Origin: Opitutia bacterium
GTDB taxonomy: Bacteria > Verrucomicrobiota > Verrucomicrobiia > Opitutales > Opitutaceae
Length of the DNA stretch: 64,000 bases
NCBI GenBank assembly: GCA_947475065.1
Contig: CANJLB010000002.1
Location: 1 to 64,000 of the forward strand
Direction: 5' to 3'
Shown here: piece after piece, positions 9,260-17,212 of the stretch
How the letters are laid out: every line of letters begins with the position of its first letter
Numbering within the stretch: the stretch's first letter is position 1
Made by a program: the position numbers and the translations under genes
The notes under the pieces: generated by a model
What the model was told of the DNA's origin: nothing
Database searches by the model: none
Seen by the model: the letters and a program-made list of their open reading frames with translations, nothing else

Positions 9260-10561
9260 ATGGCCAGCTCGTCGTCCGCCGTCTCCCCCGGCCCCAACTT
9301 CCGTCAATTGTTCCAGCCTGCCGTCATCGTCGGCGCGCTGGGCTACTTCGTGGATATCTACGATCTGATCCTGTTCAGCCTCGTCCGCGTGCCGAGCCTC
9401 AGGGAGCTGGGGTTCACCGGCGAGCAGCTCACGAGCACCGGCCTGCATCTGATGAACCTCCAGATGATCGGGATGCTGGCGGGCGGAATTTTGTTCGGCG
9501 TGCTGGGCGACCGGCTCGGGCGGGTGACGGTGCTGTTCAGCTCGATCCTGCTCTACTCGGTCGCGAACATCGCCAGTGGCTTCGTCCACTCACTCGGGGC
9601 CTATGAGGTGTGGCGGCTCATCGCGGGCATCGGTCTCGCGGGCGAGCTGGGTGGGAGTATCACACTGGTGTCGGAGGTGTTGCCGAAGGAGAGCCGGGCC
9701 TATGGCACGACCATCGTGGCGACAGTCGGCGTGTTTGGCGCGGTGGTGGGCGGGCTGGTGGCGGATTTGGTTCACTGGCGCACGGCGTATTTCATCGGCG
9801 GCGGGCTGGGGCTGGCGTTGCTGGCGCTTCGGCTCGGCGTGGCGGAGTCGGGAATGTTCCGGCAGATGCGGGGCGACGTGGCCGTGACGCGCGGGAATTT
9901 TTTTGCGCTGTTCACCAACCGGGCGCGCTTCCTGAAATACGCGCGCTGCATCCTCATCGGCCTGCCGAGCTGGTTTGTGATCGGCGTGCTGGTGTCGCTC
10001 GCGCCGGAGTTTTCCCGGGCGGTCGGTGTGAGCGGGGAAATCACGACGGCGGCGCGCGCGGTGGCGGTCGCCTACCTTGGCCTGACATTTGGCGATCTCG
10101 CCAGCGGCTGGCTCAGCCAACGGCTGGGCTCGCGCAAAAAAATCGTGCGTGCGTTTCTTCTGCTCACGCTGGTGGCGAGCGCGGCCTACCTGCTCGTGCG
10201 TGGGGAGAGCGTGGCGGTGTTTTATGGCCTGGTGTTTCTGCTCGGGCTGGGCGTGGGTTACTGGGCAGTGTTTGTCACGGTGGGCGCGGAGCAGTTTGGC
10301 ACGAACATCCGCGCTACGGTGGCGACGACCGTGCCGAATTTCGTGCGCGGCGCACTGGTGCCGATCTCGGCGGCGTTTATTTGGGGCAAGACGTGGCTCG
10401 CCGGGCTGATGGGTGCGGCACCCACCGACCCGATTCCGCACAACGCGACTCTCGGCAGTGCGGCGTTGGTCGGCGCGGTCTGCATCGCCATTGCGCTCTG
10501 GGCCCTGCACGGCCTTGAAGAAACCCACGGCAAGGAGCTCGATTACCTGGAGCCGCTGTGA
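9260..10561 (+). CDS. Major facilitator superfamily transporter
   Basis: A 433-residue inner-membrane carrier with about 12 hydrophobic helices. The MFS loop 2-3 signature appears as GVLGDRLGRVTVL, and the helix 4-5 segment as WRLIAGIGLAGELGGS with SEVLPKESRAYGTT. This resembles metabolite:proton symporters of the sugar-porter/SHS type. The substrate cannot be read. The ATG at 9260 (MASSSSAV) is preferred over the upstream frame, which overlaps gltX. A GC palindrome follows the stop. Confidence 0.85.
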   Translation: MASSSSAVSPGPNFRQLFQPAVIVGALGYFVDIYDLILFSLVRVPSLRELGFTGEQLTSTGLHLMNLQMIGMLAGGILFGVLGDRLGRVTVLFSSILLYSVANIASGFVHSLGAYEVWRLIAGIGLAGELGGSITLVSEVLPKESRAYGTTIVATVGVFGAVVGGLVADLVHWRTAYFIGGGLGLALLALRLGVAESGMFRQMRGDVAVTRGNFFALFTNRARFLKYARCILIGLPSWFVIGVLVSLAPEFSRAVGVSGEITTAARAVAVAYLGLTFGDLASGWLSQRLGSRKKIVRAFLLLTLVASAAYLLVRGESVAVFYGLVFLLGLGVGYWAVFVTVGAEQFGTNIRATVATTVPNFVRGALVPISAAFIWGKTWLAGLMGAAPTDPIPHNATLGSAALVGAVCIAIALWALHGLEETHGKELDYLEPL

Positions 10562-10576
10562 CCCAAGGTTGATGGT

Positions 10577-10635
10577 TGTGGGCCGGGTGCATCACCCGGC
10601 ATGGGCGCATTACGGGGTGAGGGCACCCCGCCCAC
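10577..10635. repeat. Imperfect GC palindromic element
   Basis: Its right half (GGGGTGAGGGCACCCCGCCCACA) is nearly identical to the right arm of the element inside rsmA at 14208-14232. The left half (TGTGGGCCGGGTGCATCACCC) is a mutated complement. It lies between the convergent MFS and Xer genes and may act as a terminator. Confidence 0.65.
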
Positions 10636-10658
10636 ATCAAGTTTTCGACTTTCGCTCT

Positions 10659-11594
10659 TCACGCCCGCGGGTGCGCCTTGTCATAGACTTCTTTCAGCCG
10701 CGCGGTGCTGACGTGCGTATAGATTTGCGTCGTGTTCAGGCTGGCGTGGCCGAGCAGCTCCTGCACGAGGCGGAGGTCGGCGCCGGCGTTGAGCAGATGC
10801 GTGGCATAGCTGTGCCGCAGCTTGTGCGGCGTGAGATCGGGCGGCAGGCCGGCCAGCGCGAGATAGCGCTTCAGCAGGAGCTGCACCGCCCGCACCGAAA
10901 GCCGACGGTGCTGCGTTGTGACCACCACCGGCGAACCCGGCGCGGTGGCGCGGGCGAACTCGGCGCGCCATTTCACCAGGACCGCCGTCGCCACGCGCCC
11001 GAGCGGGCAGAGCCGCTCCTTGCGGCCCTTGCCGAGCACCCGCGCCACGCCGCCATCGAGATCGAGCTGCGCATAGTTCAGCCCGACGAGCTCGCTCACG
11101 CGCAGCCCCCCACCATAGAGCAGCTCCAGCACGAGCCGGTCGCGCCAGGCGGTGAAAGCCCCAAGGCTCCCGCTTTCCAGCAGCCGCAGCGGGCCGGCGA
11201 GCAGGTCGCGCATCTGCGTTTCCGTGAGAAACTGCGGCAGGCGCTTTTCCAGCTTCGGCAGCGGCACGCCGGCGAACGGGTTGCGCGCCACCCGCCCGCG
11301 CGCGAGCCAGAACCGGTAAAACGCGCGCAGCGCCGAGACGTGGTTGTGCAGCGTGCGCCGCCCGAACCGCCCCTGCGCCTCGATCACGAAGTCGCGGGCG
11401 TCGCGCGGCTCCAACGCGCCGAGATTTTTTCCCGGTGCGGATGTGCGGAGCCAGCGCCAGAAACCCTCAAACGCCTGCCGGTAGTTGCGCAGCGTGTAGC
11501 CCGAATAGCGGCGCTCCTGCGCGAGAAATTCCAGAAACGGCGTCAGCCACCCGGCCACAACGGCGGGCGGCGGCGGCTCGTGGGCGGCACTCAT
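10659..11594 (-). CDS. Tyrosine recombinase XerC/XerD
   Basis: A 311-residue site-specific recombinase that probably resolves chromosome dimers at dif. It has an N-terminal SAM-like core-binding domain (about residues 15-105) and a C-terminal catalytic domain. The catalytic tetrad and tyrosine are visible: GGGLRVSEL (Arg), HKLRHSYATHLL (His and Arg), LGHASLNTTQIYTHV (His, and Tyr as nucleophile). The C-terminus KEVYDKAHPRA is Xer-typical. Features of both XerC and XerD occur, so I leave the symbol open. The start at 11594 (MSAAHEPP) avoids a longer frame that reads through a palindromic repeat. Confidence 0.92.
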   Translation of the reverse strand: MSAAHEPPPPAVVAGWLTPFLEFLAQERRYSGYTLRNYRQAFEGFWRWLRTSAPGKNLGALEPRDARDFVIEAQGRFGRRTLHNHVSALRAFYRFWLARGRVARNPFAGVPLPKLEKRLPQFLTETQMRDLLAGPLRLLESGSLGAFTAWRDRLVLELLYGGGLRVSELVGLNYAQLDLDGGVARVLGKGRKERLCPLGRVATAVLVKWRAEFARATAPGSPVVVTTQHRRLSVRAVQLLLKRYLALAGLPPDLTPHKLRHSYATHLLNAGADLRLVQELLGHASLNTTQIYTHVSTARLKEVYDKAHPRA

Positions 11595-11603
11595 GGGTTG
11601 GAG

Positions 11604-11660
11604 GTGGCATGGGCGTCTCGCCCATAATCTGAAAACCCACGGGCGGGACGCCCGTGCCAC
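11604..11660. repeat. GC palindromic element
   Basis: GTGGCATGGGCGTCTCGCCC and GGGCGGGACGCCCGTGCCAC are imperfect inverted arms with a loop of about 17 bases. It lies immediately upstream of the xer start and just beyond the mazG stop. Confidence 0.75.
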
Positions 11661-11685
11661 TTCTTCGGGCAGATGAGCGACACCT

Positions 11686-12351
11686 TCATGGCTTCGCCGC
11701 CCGCGCCTCCACCGCCCGCATTATGCCCGTGGCGTGCAGCCGCAGCGCCCCCTCGGGATCGAGGCCTTTCGCCCGCGCGGCCGCCGCGAGCTCGAACAGC
11801 CGCCGGCCCAGCTCCGCCTCGTCCAGCTCCGCGCCGAGCGCACCGATGCGGGCCGCGTCCACCTCCCCGCCTGTCGGCAGGCCTTTTTTTTCGATCTGTT
11901 TCCATACGGCCTCGGCAAACATCAGGGCGGGCAGGCGCGGCGGCATCTCCTTGAAAATCTTTCCATCCGAGGCCGGACCGTTTTTCTTCTCCAGCGCCTT
12001 GATCTCGTCCCACTTCACGAGCACCTGCGCGGAAGTTTGCAGCCTGTCCGCGCCAAACACATGAGGATGACGGCGGATCAGTTTTTCATTCACCTCCCGC
12101 GCCACGTCGTCCAGATTAAAATGCCCCGCCTCGGCGGCGAGCTGAGCGTGAAACACCACCTGGATGAGCACATCGCCCAGCTCCTCCCGCATGTGCGGCA
12201 GGTCGAGCCGGTCAATCGTGTCAATCAGCTCGCTGACCTCGTCAATCAGGCAGCGCACAAGGCTGGCGTGCGTCTGCTCTTGATCCCACGGACAGCCCCC
12301 GGGGCCGCGCAGCCGCGCAATGGTCTGGCGAAGATCGTCAAGGGCGCTCAT
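11686..12351 (-). CDS. mazG: Nucleoside triphosphate pyrophosphohydrolase MazG
   Basis: Hydrolyses (d)NTPs to monophosphates; a house-cleaning or stringent-response enzyme. RGPGGCPWDQEQTHASL near the N-terminus and EELGDVLIQVVFHAQLAAE are the MazG signature, with the metal-binding EExxE/D pairs. RRHPHVFG is also conserved. At 221 residues it is shorter than E. coli MazG (263). I start at 12351 (MSALDDL); the 29 extra upstream codons fall in an intergenic heptad dyad. It is divergent from trpC. Confidence 0.94.
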   Translation of the reverse strand: MSALDDLRQTIARLRGPGGCPWDQEQTHASLVRCLIDEVSELIDTIDRLDLPHMREELGDVLIQVVFHAQLAAEAGHFNLDDVAREVNEKLIRRHPHVFGADRLQTSAQVLVKWDEIKALEKKNGPASDGKIFKEMPPRLPALMFAEAVWKQIEKKGLPTGGEVDAARIGALGAELDEAELGRRLFELAAAARAKGLDPEGALRLHATGIMRAVEARAAKP

Positions 12352-12373
12352 GGGGGAAAATTGCCTGGGGTTC

Positions 12374-12431
12374 CCCGTGAACACACGGAAATTTTTCGGC
12401 TTTGTCTTCCCGGTCTTCCGCGTGTTCCGTG
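12374..12431. repeat. Heptad-type dyad (CCGTGTT class)
   Basis: CCGTGAACACACGGAAA and TTCCGCGTGTTCCGTGA form a loose dyad in the mazG/trpC divergent gap. It belongs to the same general class as the CTCTGTG and ATCCGTG dyads elsewhere in the window. Confidence 0.55.
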
Positions 12432-12437
12432 ATGACA

Positions 12438-13256
12438 ATGTCCGACAAGCTCACCGAAATCATGGCGTGGAAGCGGCGCGAGATCGCGCCGCTCGTCCGG
12501 ACCGTGGCCGAAAGCGAGCTGGCGGAGCTCCACGCGAGACTGCCGCCCGTGCCGTCGTTTGCCGCCGCGTTGCGCCGGGCCGACGGACAGCTCGCCGTGA
12601 TCGCCGAGATCAAACGCCGCTCACCCTCCGCCGGCGACATCAAGGCAGGCGCCTCCGCCGTCGAGCAGGCCCGCCGCTACCAGGCCGCAGGGGCCGACGC
12701 GCTTTCGGTGCTGACCGATGAAAATTTTTTTGGTGGCACACTCGACGACCTGCACAGCGTGACGGCGCACTTCCGGGCCACCCCGCCGGCGCCGCCCTGC
12801 ATCCGTAAGGATTTTTTCGTCCACCCGATTCAAGTGCTCCAAGCCCGCGAGGCCGGCGCCAGCGCCATTCTCATTATCGTCCGGGCGCTAACCGACGCGG
12901 AAATCAAAACCCTCCACGCCGCCGCGCGCGCCGCCGGGCTGGACGCGTTGTTTGAGATTCATAACGAGGCGGAGCTAGCGCGCGCGGTCGCGCACGGTGC
13001 CAAGATCATCGGCGTCAACAACCGCGACCTCGCCATCTTCAAGACCGACCTGGGCCTGAGCGAGCGGCTCATCCCACAGTTTCCGCGCGACGTGATCGCG
13101 GTCAGCGAGAGCGGCATCTTCACCGCCGCCGACGCCGCCCGCGTCCGCGCCGCCGGAGCGCACGCCGTGCTCGTGGGCGAGGCGTTGATGAAGGCCGCCG
13201 ATCCTGGCGCGCTAATCGCGGAGTTCCGGGCAAGCAGCCAGAAACGCAATGAATGA
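12438..13256 (+). CDS. trpC: Indole-3-glycerol phosphate synthase
   Basis: Closes the indole ring in tryptophan biosynthesis (CdRP to indole-3-glycerol phosphate). It is a TIM barrel with all the classic strands: VIAEIKRRSPSAGDI, LSVLTDENFFGG, CIRKDFFVHPIQVLQARE, GVNNRDL and VSESGIFT. The length is 272 residues. The ATG at 12438 (MSDKLTEI) is likely, and 12432 is an alternative two codons upstream. No other trp genes are adjacent. The stop overlaps the start of the next gene by 8 bases, so translational coupling is possible. Confidence 0.95.
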   Translation: MSDKLTEIMAWKRREIAPLVRTVAESELAELHARLPPVPSFAAALRRADGQLAVIAEIKRRSPSAGDIKAGASAVEQARRYQAAGADALSVLTDENFFGGTLDDLHSVTAHFRATPPAPPCIRKDFFVHPIQVLQAREAGASAILIIVRALTDAEIKTLHAAARAAGLDALFEIHNEAELARAVAHGAKIIGVNNRDLAIFKTDLGLSERLIPQFPRDVIAVSESGIFTAADAARVRAAGAHAVLVGEALMKAADPGALIAEFRASSQKRNE

Positions 13257-13818
13257 CGAAGCCAAAGCCCCGATTGATTTCGCAGAAATCATCTACGAAA
13301 AGCCGTCCTCCGGTGCGTTTGAAGAGGTGCTCTTTGGCTCGGACCGAGGCAACACTCTCTGGGTGCTTTTTAGTGAAAAAGGGGGCGGCCGAGAGTGGAT
13401 CGGGAAATTCGGTTGCGGCTTTACGACCATGATGCGGGTTACAAAGGTTGCCGTACCTGACCATTTTTTGGTGGTCGCCGGCGGGGCAGCTTACTTGGTG
13501 GATGCGACCGAGCGACAGCAGCTCAATTTTTATTCCGAGCCACACGTTCAGGATGTCGCCTACGATGCCCAAAACGCCCATTTTATATCCGGTGACGTTT
13601 GCCTGTGGATCATTGAGTGCGGACGAAAAATTTGGACGAGCGAGCGCTTTTCAGTGGATTACATCACCAATTTGTCTGTCGAAGGGCGCACCCTTTCCGG
13701 AACGGCTGTCGTCGATTATGACGGCAAGGAGGATTGCTTTTCTTTCGATCTCGACACACGCAAATTCATCAGTGGACCGGGTTCTTCGGACAAGCCATGG
13801 TGGAAATTCTGGGTCTAA
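13249..13818 (+). CDS. Hypothetical protein with C-terminal PWWKFW
   Basis: A 189-residue soluble protein, mostly predicted beta-strand, ending SDKPWWKFWV. No family was recognised. Codon use is visibly more A/T-rich than in trpC and rsmA, which flank it. It overlaps trpC by 8 bases and ends 3 bases before rsmA, so it is inserted into a housekeeping operon. PWWKFW tails are seen on assorted small accessory proteins. A beta-propeller or immunity-like fold is possible, but this is only an impression. Confidence 0.7.
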   Translation: MNDEAKAPIDFAEIIYEKPSSGAFEEVLFGSDRGNTLWVLFSEKGGGREWIGKFGCGFTTMMRVTKVAVPDHFLVVAGGAAYLVDATERQQLNFYSEPHVQDVAYDAQNAHFISGDVCLWIIECGRKIWTSERFSVDYITNLSVEGRTLSGTAVVDYDGKEDCFSFDLDTRKFISGPGSSDKPWWKFWV

Positions 13819-13821
13819 ACT

Positions 13822-14730
13822 ATGCCCCTCTCCCCCACTGCCACGCGCGACCTGCTCGCCAAGCTCGGCCATACGCCGAAACGCTTTCTCGGGCAGAATT
13901 TTCTGGTGGACGGCAACATCGTCCGCAAGTCGCTTGAACTCGCCCAAGTCGCGCCCGGCGACACCGTGATCGAGATCGGCCCCGGGCTCGGCACGCTGAC
14001 CGCCGCATTGCTCGAAGCCGGGGCGGACGTGTGGGCCATTGAGAAGGACCGGACGCTGCATGCGCATCTCACCGAAACGCTCGCACCACGTTTCCCGGCG
14101 ACGTTTCATCTCACCGAAGGCGACGCGGTGGAGCTGCCGCTGGCGGGATTTCCCGGACTTTCCGCTCCGTTGTGGGCGGGGTGCCCTCACCCCGCATCCG
14201 GCCGGCAGCGGGGCGAGGGCACCCCGCCCACATTTTCTTCTGCACCCGCCTCCTTCAAGATCGTCGCCAATCTCCCTTACGCCATCTCGACCCCGTGGCT
14301 CGACACCGTGCTCTCCGGCCCTTTGCCCGCGCGCCTCGTGCTGATGCTCCAGCTTGAGGCGGCGCAACGCTACGCCGCCGCGCCCGGCACCAAGCAGTTC
14401 AGCGCCATCTCCATCGCGCTTCAGTCGGCCTACGAGGTTGCCCCCGGTCACACCGTCGCCGCCGCGTGTTTCTTCCCCCGACCTGACGTGGACTCGCATC
14501 TGCTGCATCTCGTGCGCCGGCCCGCACCGTTTGTCTTCACCCCGGAAACAAAGGCCCTGATCCGCGCGTGCTTCCAACAGCGACGCAAGCAACTCGGCGC
14601 GCTTCTGCGTGACCGCCTGCCCGATGGCGGCCGCACGTGGTTCGACCAGCTCGCCGCAGCCGGCCTGAGCCCGCGCAGCCGCCCGGAAGAGGTCCCGGTC
14701 GCTCTCTGGCAACGGCTCGCGGCGGGCTGA
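13822..14730 (+). CDS. rsmA: 16S rRNA dimethyladenosine transferase (KsgA), with in-frame palindrome insert
   Basis: Dimethylates A1518/A1519 of 16S rRNA late in 30S assembly. Expected motifs are KRFLGQNFLVD, the SAM loop VIEIGPGLGTLT (residues 49-60), EKDRTL, the DAV acidic loop and the catalytic motif ANLPYAIST (residues 149-157). FFPRPDVDSHL in the C-terminal domain is also typical. About 30 extra residues (113-143) just before FKIVANLPY correspond to a 62-base GC hairpin in the DNA, absent from standard KsgA. The frame stays open across the insert, so the protein is probably functional. The start at 13822 is 3 bases after the upstream gene. Confidence 0.94.
   Translation: MPLSPTATRDLLAKLGHTPKRFLGQNFLVDGNIVRKSLELAQVAPGDTVIEIGPGLGTLTAALLEAGADVWAIEKDRTLHAHLTETLAPRFPATFHLTEGDAVELPLAGFPGLSAPLWAGCPHPASGRQRGEGTPPTFSSAPASFKIVANLPYAISTPWLDTVLSGPLPARLVLMLQLEAAQRYAAAPGTKQFSAISIALQSAYEVAPGHTVAAACFFPRPDVDSHLLHLVRRPAPFVFTPETKALIRACFQQRRKQLGALLRDRLPDGGRTWFDQLAAAGLSPRSRPEEVPVALWQRLAAG
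14171..14232. repeat. GC palindrome inserted in frame in rsmA
   Basis: Arms of 25 bases (14171-14195 and 14208-14232) match at 24 of 25 positions around a 12-base loop. The core is TGTGGGCGGGGTGCCCTC. It lies inside the coding frame just upstream of the catalytic NLPY motif. Confidence 0.9.
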
Positions 14731-14889
14731 GATGGCTCTGGCCCGGCCGGGCGGGTTCATGGCTGCCGAATTCGGCCGTTGCAGAGGGGTTGATTCAGGT
14801 TCATCCATGGAATCCGAGGAGAAAAAAATCCGTTCCCGAATTTTTTGTGTCCCTTCACGTCATTTCGTGGCCAAGATACCATCTCCCCC

Positions 14890-15369
14890 ATGACCCAAGC
14901 CTACGAAGAGCGGCTCGCTGGCGAGCCTTGCCTGCGCCCCGCACCGGCCGCACCGCATGAGCTCCTCTGCAACCGCCTGCACGCCTGGGTGCGCGCCGCG
15001 CTCCCGCCGAATTCCGCCCTGTGCCTGCTGCCACGTCGTACGCCGGTCACGCTCGGCGGCGGCGACTGCGTGTGCCCGGACCTTGCGCTATCGCGGGCGG
15101 AAGACGGGCGGCTTTATCTCGCGGTCGAGGTGCTCCAGCCCGGTGACCACCATTGGGACACCGTGGTGAAGAAGGAGCTTTATCTCACCGAGCGTCTGCC
15201 GCGCCTGTGGATCGTGGACTCGCGCTACCATAACGTGGAGATCTATGGCACCGGTGAGTTTGGCTTCCGGCTCGAGCACATCCTCGCCAGCCAGGACCGG
15301 CTCACCGACCCCGCGCTCCCCGGATTCGGGCGGACGATGGACGCCCTCTTCGCCAGGCCGTGCCCGTGA
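14890..15369 (+). CDS. Uma2-family (DUF820) PD-(D/E)XK nuclease-like protein
   Basis: A 159-residue protein with the Uma2 pattern CPDLALSRA ... LAVEVLQPGDHHWDTVVKKELYL ... RLWIVDSRYHNVEIY. The conserved PDL aspartate, VEV glutamate and KK lysine are the putative PD-(D/E)XK residues. These proteins are abundant in cyanobacteria and occur in some other phyla; their cellular role is unclear, and some are thought to be nuclease toxins or mobile-element passengers. The ATG at 14890 (MTQAYEE) is used. The gap upstream after rsmA (14731-14889) has no gene. Confidence 0.82.
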   Translation: MTQAYEERLAGEPCLRPAPAAPHELLCNRLHAWVRAALPPNSALCLLPRRTPVTLGGGDCVCPDLALSRAEDGRLYLAVEVLQPGDHHWDTVVKKELYLTERLPRLWIVDSRYHNVEIYGTGEFGFRLEHILASQDRLTDPALPGFGRTMDALFARPCP

Positions 15370-15392
15370 GCAACTGTTCAAGGCCTTGAATT

Positions 15393-15893
15393 TTAACCAA
15401 CGGCCATCTGGATTATCTGGTTTCTGGACAATTTTTCCAGCGGCTCCTCAAGAATCACCCCGCGCACGCAATTTGGCTTGCCGGCGGCCACGTTGGATAG
15501 GTCGTAGGAGATCGGGAAAACATCCTCCTTCTTTTTGCCCAGTTGCTTCGCCAGCCAAGAGGGTCCACGCGTTGAAAAATTGAAATCGTGGTAACGAGCC
15601 AGGTCTTGGACTTTCTTGCCGACGAAAAGCGAAAGGATCAAAAAATGTGGGTTTGTCTCCGGCTTCGTTAGCGACAGGTTTCCGAGATAACCAAAAATGC
15701 CGGAGCCATCTGCCAGCCGAAATTCGCCGCTGATCAACCGGTTTCCAGCATCGGAAATGGGCAGGGTTTTCACGGGAGACATCATCAGCTCCCCAAGCTC
15801 GTCGTCGTTGCAAAACTCCCAGACGGGATGCTGGCGCAAAAGCGCCTCGGTGAGTTCTTCGACAGAAATTAAATCTGAAGGTCGTGAGGGCAT
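15393..15893 (-). CDS. Hypothetical protein
   Basis: A 166-residue soluble protein with no signal peptide. The N-terminus MPSRPSDLISVEELTEAL is helical; the rest alternates strands with GSGIFGYLGNLSL and VGKKVQDLARYHDFNFS. No family recognised. It is less GC-biased at third positions than its neighbours. It is convergent with the Uma2 gene (23-base gap) and downstream of the dienelactone hydrolase-like gene. An accessory or immunity-type orphan is possible but unproven. Confidence 0.65.
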   Translation of the reverse strand: MPSRPSDLISVEELTEALLRQHPVWEFCNDDELGELMMSPVKTLPISDAGNRLISGEFRLADGSGIFGYLGNLSLTKPETNPHFLILSLFVGKKVQDLARYHDFNFSTRGPSWLAKQLGKKKEDVFPISYDLSNVAAGKPNCVRGVILEEPLEKLSRNQIIQMAVG

Positions 15894-15912
15894 CGTCGTG
15901 CAGGCTTCAGGT

Positions 15913-16701
15913 TCAGTGCTTCGTTTCCGTCGGCCCGCCTGCCGCCGCGCACAGGTCCCCCTCGCCGAGCTTGCGGCGGAAGAGGTCGAGCGCGAGACCG
16001 TAGCAATGCAGCGCCAGCTCGGGGTCGTAGCGAGCGCCTTCGTCGCGCAAGAAGGCATGCGCACCATTGAACTCGTGCCACGTGAAGTGAACGCCCGCCG
16101 CCGCCAGTGCCGTGTAAATTTTAGCCCGCCCGTCGGCCGGCACATGCGGGTCCTGCCGGCCCCAGATCATGAGCAGCTCCCCCGTGATGTCGGCGACGCG
16201 GTCGAGCGAATTGTCGTTCATGCCCTGCCCGAGGCCGCGTTTGTGGATGTCGGTGGCGTAAAAACACACCGCCGCCGGCACGCCGGGATTCATCGCCGCT
16301 CGAAACGCCAGATGGCCGCCGATGCAGATGCCCGCCACGCCCGCGCGGCCCGTGCATGACGGGTGCGTGCGGAGAAAATCCAGCGCGGCGAGCGAATCGC
16401 TGTCATAGGCGGCCAGCGGCTTGGTGGTCTTGAGCGCGTTGCCCCGCTCCGCGCCGGCGGCATCATATGGGATGACCGTGCCCGCCGGCTCATACTCGTG
16501 ATAGATCTCCGGCACCCCCACGACGAAGCCGTGTCCCGCGAGCATCGCCGCCGTGCGGCGGATGGGACCGGTGACTTGAAAAATCTCCGAATACAACAGG
16601 ATGCCCGGATAACGCCCCGGCGCGGCCGGACGGAAAACATAGGTGCGCATCGGCCCGGTCGGCGTGGTGAGATCGGTGAATTCGGAGTCGAGGATGGTCA
16701 T
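15913..16701 (-). CDS. Dienelactone hydrolase family protein
   Basis: A 262-residue alpha/beta hydrolase. The nucleophile elbow GICIGGH carries the DLH-type cysteine, DPHVPADG carries the catalytic aspartate and NGAHAF the histidine, all at usual spacings. The physiological substrate is unknown; the family includes carboxymethylenebutenolidases and other small-ester hydrolases. No signal peptide from the chosen start at 16701 (MTILDSEF), so it is cytoplasmic. The longer frame upstream lacks homology-like sequence. Confidence 0.88.
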   Translation of the reverse strand: MTILDSEFTDLTTPTGPMRTYVFRPAAPGRYPGILLYSEIFQVTGPIRRTAAMLAGHGFVVGVPEIYHEYEPAGTVIPYDAAGAERGNALKTTKPLAAYDSDSLAALDFLRTHPSCTGRAGVAGICIGGHLAFRAAMNPGVPAAVCFYATDIHKRGLGQGMNDNSLDRVADITGELLMIWGRQDPHVPADGRAKIYTALAAAGVHFTWHEFNGAHAFLRDEGARYDPELALHCYGLALDLFRRKLGEGDLCAAAGGPTETKH

Positions 16702-16854
16702 GGGGGCCGGCGGTAGCAGATCGCCGGCCACGAAGAGCACCATCAGCCGCGAAAAGAAAAGCCGATTCGGGCAGGCCTCCGAATTCACAGTAAGTGGCCG
16801 GAGCATTTCTCCGGGCTGCACCCGGTGACTTCCGTGACAAAACCCCGGAATTCC

Positions 16855-17097
16855 CTACCCGACTTGAACCACCAGCGTCTCATCGCCCAAGGCAACCTGA
16901 TCCCCGGCCTGCAGCTTTTTCCGCTTCCGGGTTTCCACCTCGCCGTTCAGCCGGACGAGGCCCGCGCTGATCGCCTGCTTGGCCGCGCCACCACTCTCCG
17001 CGAGCCCGCCAAATTTAAGGAACTGGCACAGCTCGATCGGTACCGCGCGAACCACGACCGGACGCGCGCCGGCAGGATGGATTTTGCTCATGACCAT
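16855..17097 (-). CDS. S4 domain RNA-binding protein
   Basis: An 80-residue protein consisting almost only of an S4 fold: PIELCQFLKFGGLAESGGAAKQAISAGLVRLNGEVETRKRKKL then GDQVAL. It resembles the YbcJ/YaaA/RqcP-like minimal S4 proteins, some of which bind tRNA or stalled 50S subunits. The precise partner cannot be assigned. It is divergent from the DTW-domain gene. Confidence 0.85.
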   Translation of the reverse strand: MVMSKIHPAGARPVVVRAVPIELCQFLKFGGLAESGGAAKQAISAGLVRLNGEVETRKRKKLQAGDQVALGDETLVVQVG

Positions 17098-17212
17098 GGG
17101 CTATCCGCCCGTGCGGTGCGCCGCAAGCCCGGCATTGCGCCGTCTCCGCCGCGTGTGCGAGCGTGGCTCCCGCCATGCTGCCTTCCGCCCGTCCCACCCT
17201 GCCCTCGCGCCC

